Shown: piece after piece, positions 34,441-43,483 of the stretch | Position numbering within the stretch: the stretch's first letter is position 1 | Layout of the letters: each line of letters starts with the position of its first letter | Assembly: GCA_913009825.1 (NCBI GenBank) | Contig: CAJVYQ010000004.1 | Coordinates: 62,001-126,000, forward strand | Direction of reading: 5' to 3' | DNA: 64,000 bases | DNA from: an uncultured Deferribacteres bacterium | GTDB lineage: Bacteria > Zhuqueibacterota > JdFR-76 > DREG01 | Notes under the pieces: model-generated | What the model was told of the DNA's origin: nothing | Seen by the model: the letters and a program-made list of their open reading frames with translations, nothing else | The model's database searches: none | Made by a program: the position numbers and the translations under genes

Positions 34441-36684
34441 TTAAAAATGACTGTTAACCGTAAATACAAAATTGCGCATGGGCGCTAAGTTACGCTCCAC
34501 TTCTGTGTAATTGTAATTCAACAGATTATTGGCGCGCACGGAGAGTTGCAAATTAGTGGAAAGTTGTGCTTCAAAATAGATGTCTATTACGCGCTGGTCG
34601 ATACGGATGTCGTTGATGTAAGCCAGGACTTCATCAAACCGGCTGATGTAGCGGTAATCCAGACCTAATAAAAATTGGCGGTAACGGCCGTTGATGGAAG
34701 CCTGAAAAAGATGTTTGGGGCGATAAGCCAGTGTGGACGAAGGCGTGTGTGAAAAATCGTCCAACGAAAAAGTGGTGGGAATTTCTCCCAATCTCCGTGC
34801 ATCCAGATAGGTGTAACCTGCATTCACCGATATCCGTTTCTGCCAAAAATTGGTTTTTACTGAAATTTCCAGCCCCTGTATTTGTGTTTCTGCCAGATTG
34901 TCCAATTGGATGACCGGTTTGGGAATGAACGATTCCAACTCGATGAATAGTGTCGGTTCGATCATATTTTGATAATGATTGCGAAAAACAGCCGCATCGA
35001 TCATCAGGCCGCTGCCGAGAATCTGGTGCAAACCTAATTCGTAGGAGTTAACCGATTCTGCCTGCAAATTCAGGTTGGGCCTCACTTCAAACCCGGAAAC
35101 GATGGTGTTGGTGAAAATTTCCGCAATGGAAGCGGCGCGAAACCCTTTGCCGGCCGAAAGACGAATGGCGGAAAAGGGCGAAGGTTGGACCACAATCCCC
35201 AATTTGGGACTGAACTGGTCCTCAGAGAACAGGTCTTTCATTTGGTGGTGATCATAGCGGCCGCCTACTGTGATGCGCAACGGTTCGGCAAATTTAAATT
35301 CGTCCTGCAGGTAACCGGCGATGTCGTAGGCGAACGGGTTGCCGAACATAGAAGAGTGGGTTTGGTAGTAGGTAAACTCGCTGCCACCGGTGATGTTGTG
35401 GCGGACAGTGGGTTGATATTCTATCTGAATCTCCTGCTGCAGTTTGCTGGTTTTGGCGTAATCGTTATTGTCGTGGAAAAAATCCTGCCAACTGTTGCGG
35501 TAAAGGGACGACTTGCTGATCAGCGCCAGATTACTGCGCAGCATGGTTTTGAACGTGAGGTGGGTAATGAATTTTCCGGAATGAATTTTATCGCCGATGC
35601 TTTCCGGCGAAATACGCAGCGGATCGTTGGTGGCCGGGCCTTTCCAGGTAAGAATGTTGCCGTGATTGTTGAAGGTATAGTCGGTCATCAGAATGAAATG
35701 GGATTGTGGTGAAAAACGATAGTGAAATTTGCCAAAACCATTCCAGATTTTGTATTGTCCGTTCTGCCGGTACCCGGTCGAGGTTTTTCTCCCCGCCGAC
35801 AGGATCATGCTCAATTTACCGGTTTTGCGGGAATGGGACACGTCAATGGCGTTAAATTGCAACATACGATCGGTAAATTTCCAGGATGAGTAGGATGGGT
35901 CATCGTAATATCCCCAGGAAATCCGGCTGCGGGTTACCGGCGTTGTCGTCGGTTCTTTGGTGATCAGATTGATGATGCCGCCCATGGCATTGGAACCGTA
36001 GAGTGCGGAACCGGCGCCTTTGACCACTTCTACGCGGGCGATTTCGGTTGGCGGCAGTGCGTCCCAGTTGATGCCGCCGGTATCTCCGGCGATGGCGGGA
36101 ACGCCATCTAACAAAATCAGCACTCTGCTGCCGGCGCCTTTATTATAGCCTGTTGAACCGCGGATATTCACCTGGTCGTCGGTCATGTAAAGTCCCGGTA
36201 TAAAGCGCAGCGCATCCTGGATAGTGATACTGTTTTTTTGCCTGATTTCCTGGTCGGACAACACTGCGATGCTGACAGGTGAATCCTGCACTCGCTGAAT
36301 GGATTTATTCGCGGTGACAATCAGTTCCGGGGCCAGGATGAACGTTGATTTCAATTTGACGTCGAGTTTCGTAGTTTGATTTACGCCGATGAATGTGTTG
36401 TCAAAAACGCCCGGTTTGTAGCCGATCATGGAAATGAGAATATTGTACCTGCCGTTCGGTACATTTTCCAACACAAAAAAACCGTTTTTATCGCTGATGG
36501 TGCCCAGGGTTGTGGCTTTTAAAATGATGTTTGCGCCGGGCAAAGGCTCCCCGCTTTCGGCATCCACTACCCGCCCTTTTAAAGTTCCCTGTGCGATGCT
36601 GCTGTTTCCTGTCTGCGGGATTGTCAGGATAATCAACCAAACCAAAGGAAGGATCGTTTTATTTTTCAGGATTTTTCGTGTCAT
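34441..36684 (-). CDS. TonB-dependent outer-membrane receptor
   Basis: A 747-residue receptor. It has a signal peptide, then a carboxypeptidase-D-like domain (GRVVDAESGEPLPGANIILK), a TonB-box-like PELIVTAN, and a plug domain (ALRFIPGLYMTDDQVNIRG, VLILLDGVP, VEVVKGAGSALYGSNAMGGIINLIT). A 22-strand-type barrel closes with FVFTVNSHF. This is the FecA/BtuB-like branch, not SusC: no SusD follows. Likely ligands are iron chelates or cobalamin; none can be singled out. A lipoprotein gene lies upstream on the same strand, beyond a family A element. Confidence 0.9.
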   Translation of the reverse strand: MTRKILKNKTILPLVWLIILTIPQTGNSSIAQGTLKGRVVDAESGEPLPGANIILKATTLGTISDKNGFFVLENVPNGRYNILISMIGYKPGVFDNTFIGVNQTTKLDVKLKSTFILAPELIVTANKSIQRVQDSPVSIAVLSDQEIRQKNSITIQDALRFIPGLYMTDDQVNIRGSTGYNKGAGSRVLILLDGVPAIAGDTGGINWDALPPTEIARVEVVKGAGSALYGSNAMGGIINLITKEPTTTPVTRSRISWGYYDDPSYSSWKFTDRMLQFNAIDVSHSRKTGKLSMILSAGRKTSTGYRQNGQYKIWNGFGKFHYRFSPQSHFILMTDYTFNNHGNILTWKGPATNDPLRISPESIGDKIHSGKFITHLTFKTMLRSNLALISKSSLYRNSWQDFFHDNNDYAKTSKLQQEIQIEYQPTVRHNITGGSEFTYYQTHSSMFGNPFAYDIAGYLQDEFKFAEPLRITVGGRYDHHQMKDLFSEDQFSPKLGIVVQPSPFSAIRLSAGKGFRAASIAEIFTNTIVSGFEVRPNLNLQAESVNSYELGLHQILGSGLMIDAAVFRNHYQNMIEPTLFIELESFIPKPVIQLDNLAETQIQGLEISVKTNFWQKRISVNAGYTYLDARRLGEIPTTFSLDDFSHTPSSTLAYRPKHLFQASINGRYRQFLLGLDYRYISRFDEVLAYINDIRIDQRVIDIYFEAQLSTNLQLSVRANNLLNYNYTEVERNLAPMRNFVFTVNSHF

Positions 36685-36739
36685 GCGCCATTCCGGTTGC
36701 AGAGTTGTTGGTCGACGAGGCTTGTCGACCTCCTATTTA

Positions 36740-36884
36740 GAGTCTGTCCGAAAATTCCCGTTTTTGTCATTTCGACCGACGGGAGAAATCTGTTTAACCT
36801 ATTGATTTATCGTGGCATACAGATTCCTAGACTTCGCTTTGCTCCGCTCGGAATGACAAGTTTTACCGGTTTTCGGACAGACTC
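36740..36884. repeat. MITE-like element, family A copy 5 (variant ends)
   Basis: A 145-base element with ends GAGTCTGTCCGAAAA and TTTTCGGACAGACTC. The flanking dinucleotides are TA on the left and AA on the right, so the duplication is imperfect. Internally there is TGTCATTTCGACCG / CTCGGAATGACA. The end of the neighbouring lipoprotein ORF lies inside it. Confidence 0.8.
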
Positions 36885-37336
36885 AAATTACCTAATTTAT
36901 TAAAATCGGCAGTGATGTTTATATTGGCAACAATTTTTTCTTTTTCCACAACTAAATTCGGTTGATCGTATTCGCCGATAATTTTCAGAGGATGAGTTTT
37001 TGAATTGTAGATAACGGCAATCCATTGGTAAACGCCGGGTTCCAGTTCCACAGTAAAATCGTATTTGGCTACCCTGGCCGGGACCGGATCACCAATTTTA
37101 GCATTGAACAGAGCTACCAAAATATCGTTCACGTTTTCAGATCTCGGTTTTTGCTGAAAACAGAGGATACGCACCCATTCCATATTTTCCGGCCAATTCC
37201 CAACAAATGTTACCGTACCGCTGATTCCGGTGATTTGGACAGGGTGTAAACCGTGTTGATAATTACAGGAACTCAAGAATACAACAAGAGTGATAAATAA
37301 AAATGCTGCTGATCGTTTAAATTTTTTGGATAACAT
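36863..37336 (-). CDS. Small lipoprotein with element-derived C-terminus
   Basis: A 157-residue ORF with a lipoprotein signal (AAFLFITLVVFLSSC). The mature part has a beta-rich domain (GISGTVTFVGNWPENMEWVR, PGVYQWIAVIYNSK) that looks like a small transthyretin- or carboxypeptidase-regulatory-like fold. The final seven or so residues (LSLSENR) and the stop codon come from the family A element at 36740-36884, so the native C-terminus is lost or altered. No family is recognised. Its placement upstream of the TonB receptor suggests an accessory surface lipoprotein. Confidence 0.65.
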   Translation of the reverse strand: MLSKKFKRSAAFLFITLVVFLSSCNYQHGLHPVQITGISGTVTFVGNWPENMEWVRILCFQQKPRSENVNDILVALFNAKIGDPVPARVAKYDFTVELEPGVYQWIAVIYNSKTHPLKIIGEYDQPNLVVEKEKIVANINITADFNKLGNLSLSENR

Positions 37337-37503
37337 TTAATTTATTCATAACTGTAATTTCTAGTTCAGAGTGCCTTAAGGGAACTAAAGTTAATATTAC
37401 TAACAATCAAATCTTTGAAAAGAACAATTCAAGTTTAAGTTATTTATATTATTTGCTTTAGTCAATTTAAATTTTAGTTCACTTAAAACTTTAATTATCC
37501 ATA

Positions 37504-37536
37504 AAAAATGGCCTTAGATTAATCTAAGGCCATTAT
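37504..37536 (-). terminator. Rho-independent terminator of the fadL-like gene
   Basis: ATGGCCTTAGATTAATCTAAGGCCAT is a near-perfect hairpin; on the minus strand it runs into TTTTTTA. It lies 27 bases after the stop of the minus-strand FadL/OmpP1 gene. Confidence 0.88.
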
Positions 37537-37562
37537 GTAAAAAAATGAAAATCGTTCCCCAA

Positions 37563-39029
37563 TTAAAAATTGTATTCGAAACCTGTCATAAGAGTGAAGG
37601 TGTCAGCTTGATATTTTCCGGCGTAATTTTCCCAACCGCCGGAATTATTTTGGCTCCATCCTCTCACTTCACGATCACCGATAAAGAAATATTCGCCACT
37701 CAGATGAAGATGGATATTTCCCATATTGTAACCCAATCCAGCAATTATGACATTACGGTGTCCGACATCCGGAATTGTTGGGGAAAATGTTCCTTTAACG
37801 GCAGCCGGATTTTCAGTGTAAAAACCGCCTCGGAGCTGCAATTTATCCATCGTATATTCTAATCCAAAAGCAACACGAATTACGTTGTTCCAGTTTTCCA
37901 CCAGCTCATTTTTAGTTCCATCAGACAAGTCAATTTTGATGGCATCCCAGGCTGACCATTGTGTGAAATCAATATCCATGCTTAAAAGTAGATTTTCAAC
38001 ACCGGTATAGGAGAGACCAAAACCAATATTCATTGGAAGCGGAAGTGTGGCTTTTGCGCTGTTATCATCTATTGTTTTGGCAGAGGCGCCGGAAAATAGT
38101 GCGCCAAGTTGAAGGGCTGTTCCCTGATCTAATAACCCACCCTGTACTGCCTGAGTGATCACTGCTTGATTTACCGCATTATTTACGGGATCATTGGCAA
38201 AATAGGTTGTGCCCATGAACGAGCCGGACAGCTCTGTATCTAAATAATATCTTGCAGAGATACCCAATTGTAAATTTTCAGTAGCTTTGTACATTAAACC
38301 GATATTTCCGCCAAAACCCCAACCGGTGCCCTTTAAATTTACATCCGTCATAATGTAACTGTTGGTTGCATTAAAACTGCCGCCATTCGCTAAAACCATC
38401 CGAGATAAACCTGCCAGAAGCGGATTGGAAAGATATGGGATTTGCGTTAAGTTTGGTTGTTGAATTCTAATATCTGCATAAATGATACTCAGGCCGGCGC
38501 CAACGGATAATTTGTCCGAGACTTTATACGCAATTGTTGGGTGAAAATCCATTATTTTTAAGTTGTTATTAAATTCAGTTTTCGGATATGAAGCATTGTA
38601 GGATGTTGTGTTGAAAAGATTCCATTTTGTTCCCAAACCAAAAGGGGCAAATACGGAAAATCCAACTGCTAAGTCTCCCATGTTGTAAACAAAACCTCCG
38701 GAAGGAACAAAGAACGTTTGGTCTTCGCCGTTTTTTGCACCTGGCAGCAGGGTACCATAGGGTTGACCATGTAAAAGGGATGGGTTGTAATTTGCTGTGG
38801 GTGCAATAAATTCAAAACTGCCGCCAATTTGCATTTTCTGGATTTGTACCAGTCCTGCCGGATTCCAGTAACCCGCACTCCAATCATTGGCAATACCGCG
38901 GAAAGCGCCGCCAAATACTGTTGCCCGACTACCGATACCTGTTAACGAAACTCCTGTGGCCATAACTTCCACAGAAATTAGGGCAACACTTAACATGATA
39001 GTTATACTGAAAACATACAATTTTTTCAT
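37563..39029 (-). CDS. OmpP1/FadL/TodX-family outer-membrane transporter
   Basis: A 488-residue outer-membrane protein. The signal peptide (VFSITIMLSVALISVEVMA) is followed by the FadL hallmark near the mature N-terminus (GSRATVFGGAFRGIANDWSAGYWNPAGL), which forms the hatch. A 14-strand-type barrel follows, with LRGGFYTENPA and a terminal DTFTLMTGFEYNF. Members take up long-chain fatty acids or hydrophobic compounds by lateral diffusion. The Shine-Dalgarno AAAGGAGGTAGTGAGC is strong, and a second AAAGGAGGTGAT lies about 100 bases upstream, as ahead of susC. A terminator follows. Confidence 0.9.
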   Translation of the reverse strand: MKKLYVFSITIMLSVALISVEVMATGVSLTGIGSRATVFGGAFRGIANDWSAGYWNPAGLVQIQKMQIGGSFEFIAPTANYNPSLLHGQPYGTLLPGAKNGEDQTFFVPSGGFVYNMGDLAVGFSVFAPFGLGTKWNLFNTTSYNASYPKTEFNNNLKIMDFHPTIAYKVSDKLSVGAGLSIIYADIRIQQPNLTQIPYLSNPLLAGLSRMVLANGGSFNATNSYIMTDVNLKGTGWGFGGNIGLMYKATENLQLGISARYYLDTELSGSFMGTTYFANDPVNNAVNQAVITQAVQGGLLDQGTALQLGALFSGASAKTIDDNSAKATLPLPMNIGFGLSYTGVENLLLSMDIDFTQWSAWDAIKIDLSDGTKNELVENWNNVIRVAFGLEYTMDKLQLRGGFYTENPAAVKGTFSPTIPDVGHRNVIIAGLGYNMGNIHLHLSGEYFFIGDREVRGWSQNNSGGWENYAGKYQADTFTLMTGFEYNF

Positions 39030-39447
39030 TGCTCACTACCTCCTTTTGTTTTAACGGGTTAGCAATTAATTTGATAATGTCTTCCACTAAATTACTTTAA
39101 ACAAAATTAACCTTAAAACTATGTATCACCTCCTTTTTTTTGATTAGACAAGATTTGTTTGTGCAGCCTCAATTTGGTTTATTGCTAATAAAAGTTTCTC
39201 TATTGACCCTATATTTAAATAAAAAAATACTAAAATGCAATAGTTTTTAATTTTTTGTCATATTTTATATTGCTCAGACTATGTATGATTGCCGCGGTTT
39301 TTTTCTGATTCATTTAAGTATCCCGGCGGATTTGTAAAATGAAAGAAAAAACCTTGATTTCAACAGGTTAAATGGATAAATTCAAATTGATTGGCGGTTG
39401 ATAAAAGGACTTTATTATTACAAATTCAATGAACGGGAGGAACAAAA
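39030..39447. other. Divergent promoter region between fadL-like gene and etfB
   Basis: AT-rich 418-base spacer without a gene. It must hold the promoters of both divergent units. On the minus strand AAAGGAGGTGAT occurs at about 39123-39134, well upstream of the gene's own Shine-Dalgarno. No clear -35/-10 pair could be fixed. Confidence 0.5.
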
Positions 39448-40200
39448 GTGAAAATTGTCGTTTGTGCTAAACAGGTTCCGGATACAGAGACAAAAGTCAG
39501 AATCGGTTCTGACGGAAAAACCATTGAAACGTCCGACGTGAATTATATTTTAAATCCGTATGACGAATATGCAGTTGAAGAAGCATTGCAAATAAAGGAG
39601 AAGCAGGGTTCCGGTGAAGTAACTGTATTAAGCCTGGGACCGGAGCGGGTAACTTCGGCTATTCGCACGGTTTTGGCCATGGGCGCCGATAATGCGATCC
39701 ATATTAAAACGAATGACACGTATTTGGATTCTTATGCAGTTTCCACGGCATTGAGCGAAGTTTTGCGGGAAATGGAGTACGATCTGATTTTAATGGGAAA
39801 ACAGGCAGTGGACGATGACAATGTTCAAATGGGGCCGAGGATCGCCGCTTTGTTGGCTATTCCGTGTGTTTCCGTTGTTACCAGGTTGGAGATTAATGAC
39901 GGTCATCTGGTGGCGGAGCGGGAAGTTGAAGGTGGTGTGGAAATCGTGGAGGCTTCATTTCCGGCTATCATTACCTGTCAAAAGGGTTTGAACGAACCGC
40001 GTTATGCCTCCCTGAAAGGGATTATGATGGCAAAGAAAAAACCGGTCGAACAGAAAACAGTTGAAATCGCCGGAGCAAAATTATCCACTTTAAAGATGGA
40101 ATATCCGCCGGCAAGAAAAGAGGGCAAGATTGTTGGTGAAGGTGCGGAAGCTGTACCGGAACTGGTAAAATTGCTGCATGAAGAAGCGAAAGTTATTTAA
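39448..40200 (+). CDS. etfB: Electron transfer flavoprotein, beta subunit
   Basis: A 250-residue EtfB: MKIVVCAKQVPDTETKVRI, NPYDEYAVEEAL, and the family signature segment VEIVEASFPAIITCQKGLNEPRYASLKGIMMAKKKP. It dimerises with EtfA and carries AMP or a second FAD. GTG start with GGGAGGAAC upstream. etfA follows 80 bases on. No acyl-CoA dehydrogenase or quinone reductase is adjacent, so the electron donor is not shown; both beta-oxidation-type and bifurcating roles are open. Confidence 0.95.
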   Translation: MKIVVCAKQVPDTETKVRIGSDGKTIETSDVNYILNPYDEYAVEEALQIKEKQGSGEVTVLSLGPERVTSAIRTVLAMGADNAIHIKTNDTYLDSYAVSTALSEVLREMEYDLILMGKQAVDDDNVQMGPRIAALLAIPCVSVVTRLEINDGHLVAEREVEGGVEIVEASFPAIITCQKGLNEPRYASLKGIMMAKKKPVEQKTVEIAGAKLSTLKMEYPPARKEGKIVGEGAEAVPELVKLLHEEAKVI

Positions 40201-40280
40201 CTAACAATTTTATCTAAAGCAAAAAAGAGCGGCCTGCATTTAAGTAATGCTGTGGCTCATGCAAATAAAAGGAGGATTTC

Positions 40281-41258
40281 ATGGCAAAATCTGTTTTGGC
40301 AGTTGTGGAGCAGAGGGAAGGAATTTATCGCAAAACGGCTTATGAAGTTGCAACCGCGGCTGCTCAGGTTGCGGATGGCTTAGGTTCTGATGCCGTTGCT
40401 CTGATAATCGGGAAAGATGCTCCGGATAACGCCGGCAATTTGGCTGCCTTTGGTGTGAAGAGAGTTTTAGCAGCAAAGAATGACGAATGTAAAAATTATG
40501 TGCCCGAAGCGTATGTTCAGGCTGTTCTAACAGCAATTGCGCAGGAAGATCCGGAGGTGGTTTTGTTTAGCGCTTCCGCAATGGGGAAGGATTTGGCGCC
40601 CCGGGTCGCGGCCAAATTAGAAGCGGGTTTAGCAGCGGAAATTACCGCTTTGGAAGTAGTGGATGGTAAATTGCAGGCTACCCGCCCTGTTTATGCGGGA
40701 AAAGCAAACATCAGGGTGGCATTCGACAGCAGTCCCAATCTGGCCACTTTACGTCCCAATGTTTTTACTGCTAATGAAACAGCCGCCGGCGCCCATGCGG
40801 AAATAGCCGACCTTACTTTTGAGGCGGGAGAAACAAAATCGGTAGTGAAAGAATTCCGTGCAACAGGAAGTGGAAAGATTGAACTGACCGAGGCGGAAAT
40901 TATTGTTTCCGGCGGCCGGGGTATGAAGGGAGCGGAAAACTTTGGCATTCTGGAAGAGCTTGCGGCAGAATTGGGTGCGGCAGTTGGCGCTTCCCGTGCC
41001 GCCGTGGATGCCGGCTGGCGTCCTCATTCCGATCAGGTAGGGCAAACCGGGAAAACCGTTTCACCTAATATGTACATCGCCTGTGCTATTTCCGGCGCTA
41101 TTCAACATCTGGCCGGAATGTCTTCATCAAAGGTGATCGTTGCCATCAACAAAGATCCGGAAGCGCCCATTTTCAGTAAAGCGGATTACGGCATTGTCGG
41201 TGATATTTTTCAGGTTGCACCGGTGTTGACGGAAGAAATTAAAAAATTAAAAGCTTGA
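40281..41258 (+). CDS. etfA: Electron transfer flavoprotein, alpha subunit
   Basis: A 325-residue EtfA. The C-terminal FAD-binding domain is clear: VSGGRGMKGAENFGILEELA, ASRAAVDAGWRPHSDQVGQTGKTVSP, and IAINKDPEAPIF-like VAINKDPEAPIFSKADYGIVGD. The N-terminal domain is shorter and variable, as usual. AAAGGAGG precedes the ATG. Forms the EtfAB heterodimer with the gene upstream. A hairpin follows the stop. Confidence 0.96.
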   Translation: MAKSVLAVVEQREGIYRKTAYEVATAAAQVADGLGSDAVALIIGKDAPDNAGNLAAFGVKRVLAAKNDECKNYVPEAYVQAVLTAIAQEDPEVVLFSASAMGKDLAPRVAAKLEAGLAAEITALEVVDGKLQATRPVYAGKANIRVAFDSSPNLATLRPNVFTANETAAGAHAEIADLTFEAGETKSVVKEFRATGSGKIELTEAEIIVSGGRGMKGAENFGILEELAAELGAAVGASRAAVDAGWRPHSDQVGQTGKTVSPNMYIACAISGAIQHLAGMSSSKVIVAINKDPEAPIFSKADYGIVGDIFQVAPVLTEEIKKLKA

Positions 41259-41269
41259 TGTATCAAACT

Positions 41270-41305
41270 GCCGGCCGGTGCTTCGATTGCCGGCCTGTAT
41301 TTTAT
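41270..41305 (+). terminator. Possible terminator after etfA
   Basis: GGCCGG pairs with CCGGCC around an 11-base loop, with short flanking pairs. The T tract (TGTATTTTATATTT) is broken, so termination may be weak. Confidence 0.45.
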
Positions 41306-41385
41306 ATTTGCAGGGTTTTGTTGGGATTGGTGAAAACCCTTTTCCTGAAATTAAAAGTAACCGATGATAATTTAAGGATTGGAAA

Positions 41386-41904
41386 ATGGAAAAATGTTTT
41401 TTTGCACTGCTGATATTTTCATTTTTCTTTGGCTGCGCAACCACACAAAAAAGTAAAGCGCCGGTGAACCGGGATAAAGCAGAACCGGAAACTCAAATAT
41501 TGGAAGATTTTGACCCGGTTGAGCTAAAGGATGACGATTTTGTTGTTCCTGCAAAAGTGAATGATTTTGTTGCTCCAGGGAAGATACAAACGGAATATCC
41601 CAATGCCGTACCTTTTGCAAATGCGGATTCCGGTGAAGTGAAAACGGTTCGTGTACGAGGGTACCGGATTCAGATTGGTGCTTTTAAAAATCAGGAAGAT
41701 GCGGAAACGGTTCACAGGGAAGCGATGCTGAACTTTGAGAATGACAATGTTTACCTGATCTTTGAACCGCCGAACTATAAAATCCGGGTCGGAGATTTTG
41801 AAGCACGCCGCGATGCCGAAGGACTTTTACAAAAGGCCATTTCAATGGGTTTCAAAGATGCGTGGATTGTGAAAACTTTGGTGGGAAAGGAAGTGAGGAA
41901 GTAG
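41386..41904 (+). CDS. SPOR-domain lipoprotein
   Basis: A 172-residue lipoprotein: signal peptide with lipobox FFGC near residue 17, an acidic linker, and a C-terminal SPOR domain (RVRGYRIQIGAFKNQEDAETVHREA, then YKIRVGDFEARRDAEGLL). SPOR domains bind denuded peptidoglycan at division sites, so the protein is probably a periplasmic cell-wall-associated factor. It sits between etfA and the yebC-ruvCAB cluster and has no clear operon partner. Confidence 0.85.
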   Translation: MEKCFFALLIFSFFFGCATTQKSKAPVNRDKAEPETQILEDFDPVELKDDDFVVPAKVNDFVAPGKIQTEYPNAVPFANADSGEVKTVRVRGYRIQIGAFKNQEDAETVHREAMLNFENDNVYLIFEPPNYKIRVGDFEARRDAEGLLQKAISMGFKDAWIVKTLVGKEVRK

Positions 41905-42199
41905 AAGATAACATATTCTGATTATTCCCGCTTTGCTGATTTTGCGGAATCGTTGATGAAAAAATCTATCAAACTCCATCGATGAAACATACCTCCGCGT
42001 TTTTTTTCATGAATGTATCAACACATCGTCAACCTTTTTTGTTCAATTTTTTTCAGGCTTGGGAAGAAGTTGAATTCCTGTCCGGCATACAGTCGCAGAA
42101 TAGTATAACCCCCTTGAATAACTAACATATAGCAATTTTTATTTGGAAAACGGGAAAAATTGTATTAAATTCTATACTCGGGAAATGTCAGGAGGTGAA

Positions 42200-42946
42200 A
42201 TGTCAGGACACAATAAATGGAGCAGCATCAAGCACAAAAAAGCGAAAGCGGATGCTGCCCGTGGGAAAATATTTACCCGGTTAATTAAAGAAATTGCTGT
42301 TGCTGCGCGCTTCGGTGGTGGTGATGAAAATTCAAATCCCCGGCTTCGTACCGCGCTTGCGGCAGCAAAAGCCGCAAATATGCCGTCTGCCAATATCGAG
42401 CGCGCCATCAAGCGCGGCACCGGGGAGCTGCCCGGTGTGACTTATGAAGAAATTACTTATGAAGGATATACGGCAGGCGGCGCCGCTTTAATCATCGAAG
42501 TGCTCACGGATAATAAAAATCGAACCGTTGCAGATATCCGCCATCTTTTCAGCAAACATAACGGCAGCCTGGGCGAATCGGGAAGTGTAGCCTGGATTTT
42601 CGATAAAAAGGGTGTAGTCCACGTAAAGAATGAAAATGTGGATGAAGACGAGCTGATGTTATTAGCGCTTGAAGCAGGCGCGGACGATGTGAAAAATTTG
42701 GATGATGTTTTTGAAATTCTGACCGAACCGGAAACTTTCGAAGCGGTGCGGAATGAAATTGCTGCGGCGGATTATGAAATTGAATCGGCGGAAGTAACCA
42801 GATATCCGCAAAATACGGTGAAAATCGAAAGAAAACAGGCGGGACAGGCTTTGAAACTAATGGATGCCCTGGACGAGCATGAAGATGTCCAGAATATCTA
42901 TTCCAATTTTGATATCGATGAAAAACTGATGGAAGAATTGGGTTAA
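42200..42946 (+). CDS. yebC: YebC/PmpR-family protein (TACO1-like)
   Basis: The track ORF starts at 42143; the real start is the ATG at 42200 with GGAGGTGAA just upstream. The 248-residue product then opens with the invariant MSGHNKWSSIKHKKAKADAARGK. Family features continue: NPRLRTALAAAKAANMP, YEGYTAGGAALIIEVLTDNKNRT, GSLGESGSVAWIFDKKG. YebC proteins were described as transcription regulators, and more recently as factors that help ribosomes through proline-rich or stalling sequences. The yebC-ruvC-ruvA-ruvB order here is common in bacteria. Confidence 0.95.
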   Translation: MSGHNKWSSIKHKKAKADAARGKIFTRLIKEIAVAARFGGGDENSNPRLRTALAAAKAANMPSANIERAIKRGTGELPGVTYEEITYEGYTAGGAALIIEVLTDNKNRTVADIRHLFSKHNGSLGESGSVAWIFDKKGVVHVKNENVDEDELMLLALEAGADDVKNLDDVFEILTEPETFEAVRNEIAAADYEIESAEVTRYPQNTVKIERKQAGQALKLMDALDEHEDVQNIYSNFDIDEKLMEELG

Positions 42947-42961
42947 ATGAAGGAATTTTAA

Positions 42962-43483
42962 ATGGCCCGTCAGGGTAGTAATTTGATTGTGATGGGGATC
43001 GATCCCAGTTTGACATCGACCGGATACGCAATTATCGATTATTTTTCCGAGCAATTTTTTGCCCTTGATTACGGCCTGATCAAGACTAAATCCAGTCAAA
43101 GTTTACCGGACAGGTTGAGTGAAATTTTTCATACGGTTTCCAAATTAGTGGAAAAACATCACCCCGATGTGGTCGCTTTTGAAGATGTGTTTTATGCTAA
43201 AAATCCTCGAATTGCGCTTTTGATGGGACACGCGCGCGCGGCTTCTCTCGTAGCTGCGGCCATCCGGAATATTTCGGTGGCGGAATATTCCGCCAGGGAG
43301 ATTAAAATGTCCGTTTCCGGCTATGGTAATGCCTCGAAAGAACAGGTGAAAAGAATGGTGCTGTCGCAAATAAAAATCGATGATGCTTCCATCGGCTATG
43401 ATATTTCCGATGCTTTTGCTGTAGCTCTTTGTCACCTCTACCGCCAAAAACACCAACTGTTCACGCAAAGGAATATTTTGTGA
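42962..43483 (+). CDS. ruvC: Holliday junction resolvase RuvC
   Basis: A 173-residue endonuclease that cuts Holliday junctions symmetrically within the RuvABC resolvasome. The catalytic acidic residues are in place: GIDPSLTSTGYAI at the N-terminus, AFEDVFYAKNPR in the middle, and DISDAFAVALCHLY at the C-terminus. It lies 15 bases after yebC and its TGA overlaps the GTG start of ruvA by four bases. Confidence 0.96.
   Translation: MARQGSNLIVMGIDPSLTSTGYAIIDYFSEQFFALDYGLIKTKSSQSLPDRLSEIFHTVSKLVEKHHPDVVAFEDVFYAKNPRIALLMGHARAASLVAAAIRNISVAEYSAREIKMSVSGYGNASKEQVKRMVLSQIKIDDASIGYDISDAFAVALCHLYRQKHQLFTQRNIL

Noticed and set aside
35185-35712. 175-codon plus-strand ORF over the TonB receptor gene
   Set aside because: Shadow ORF; the minus-strand receptor frame is continuous and family-like.
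8649-37000. Families A-C read as a CRISPR array
   Set aside because: The copies are scattered, have inverted ends and target duplications, and there is no regular spacer pattern or cas gene.
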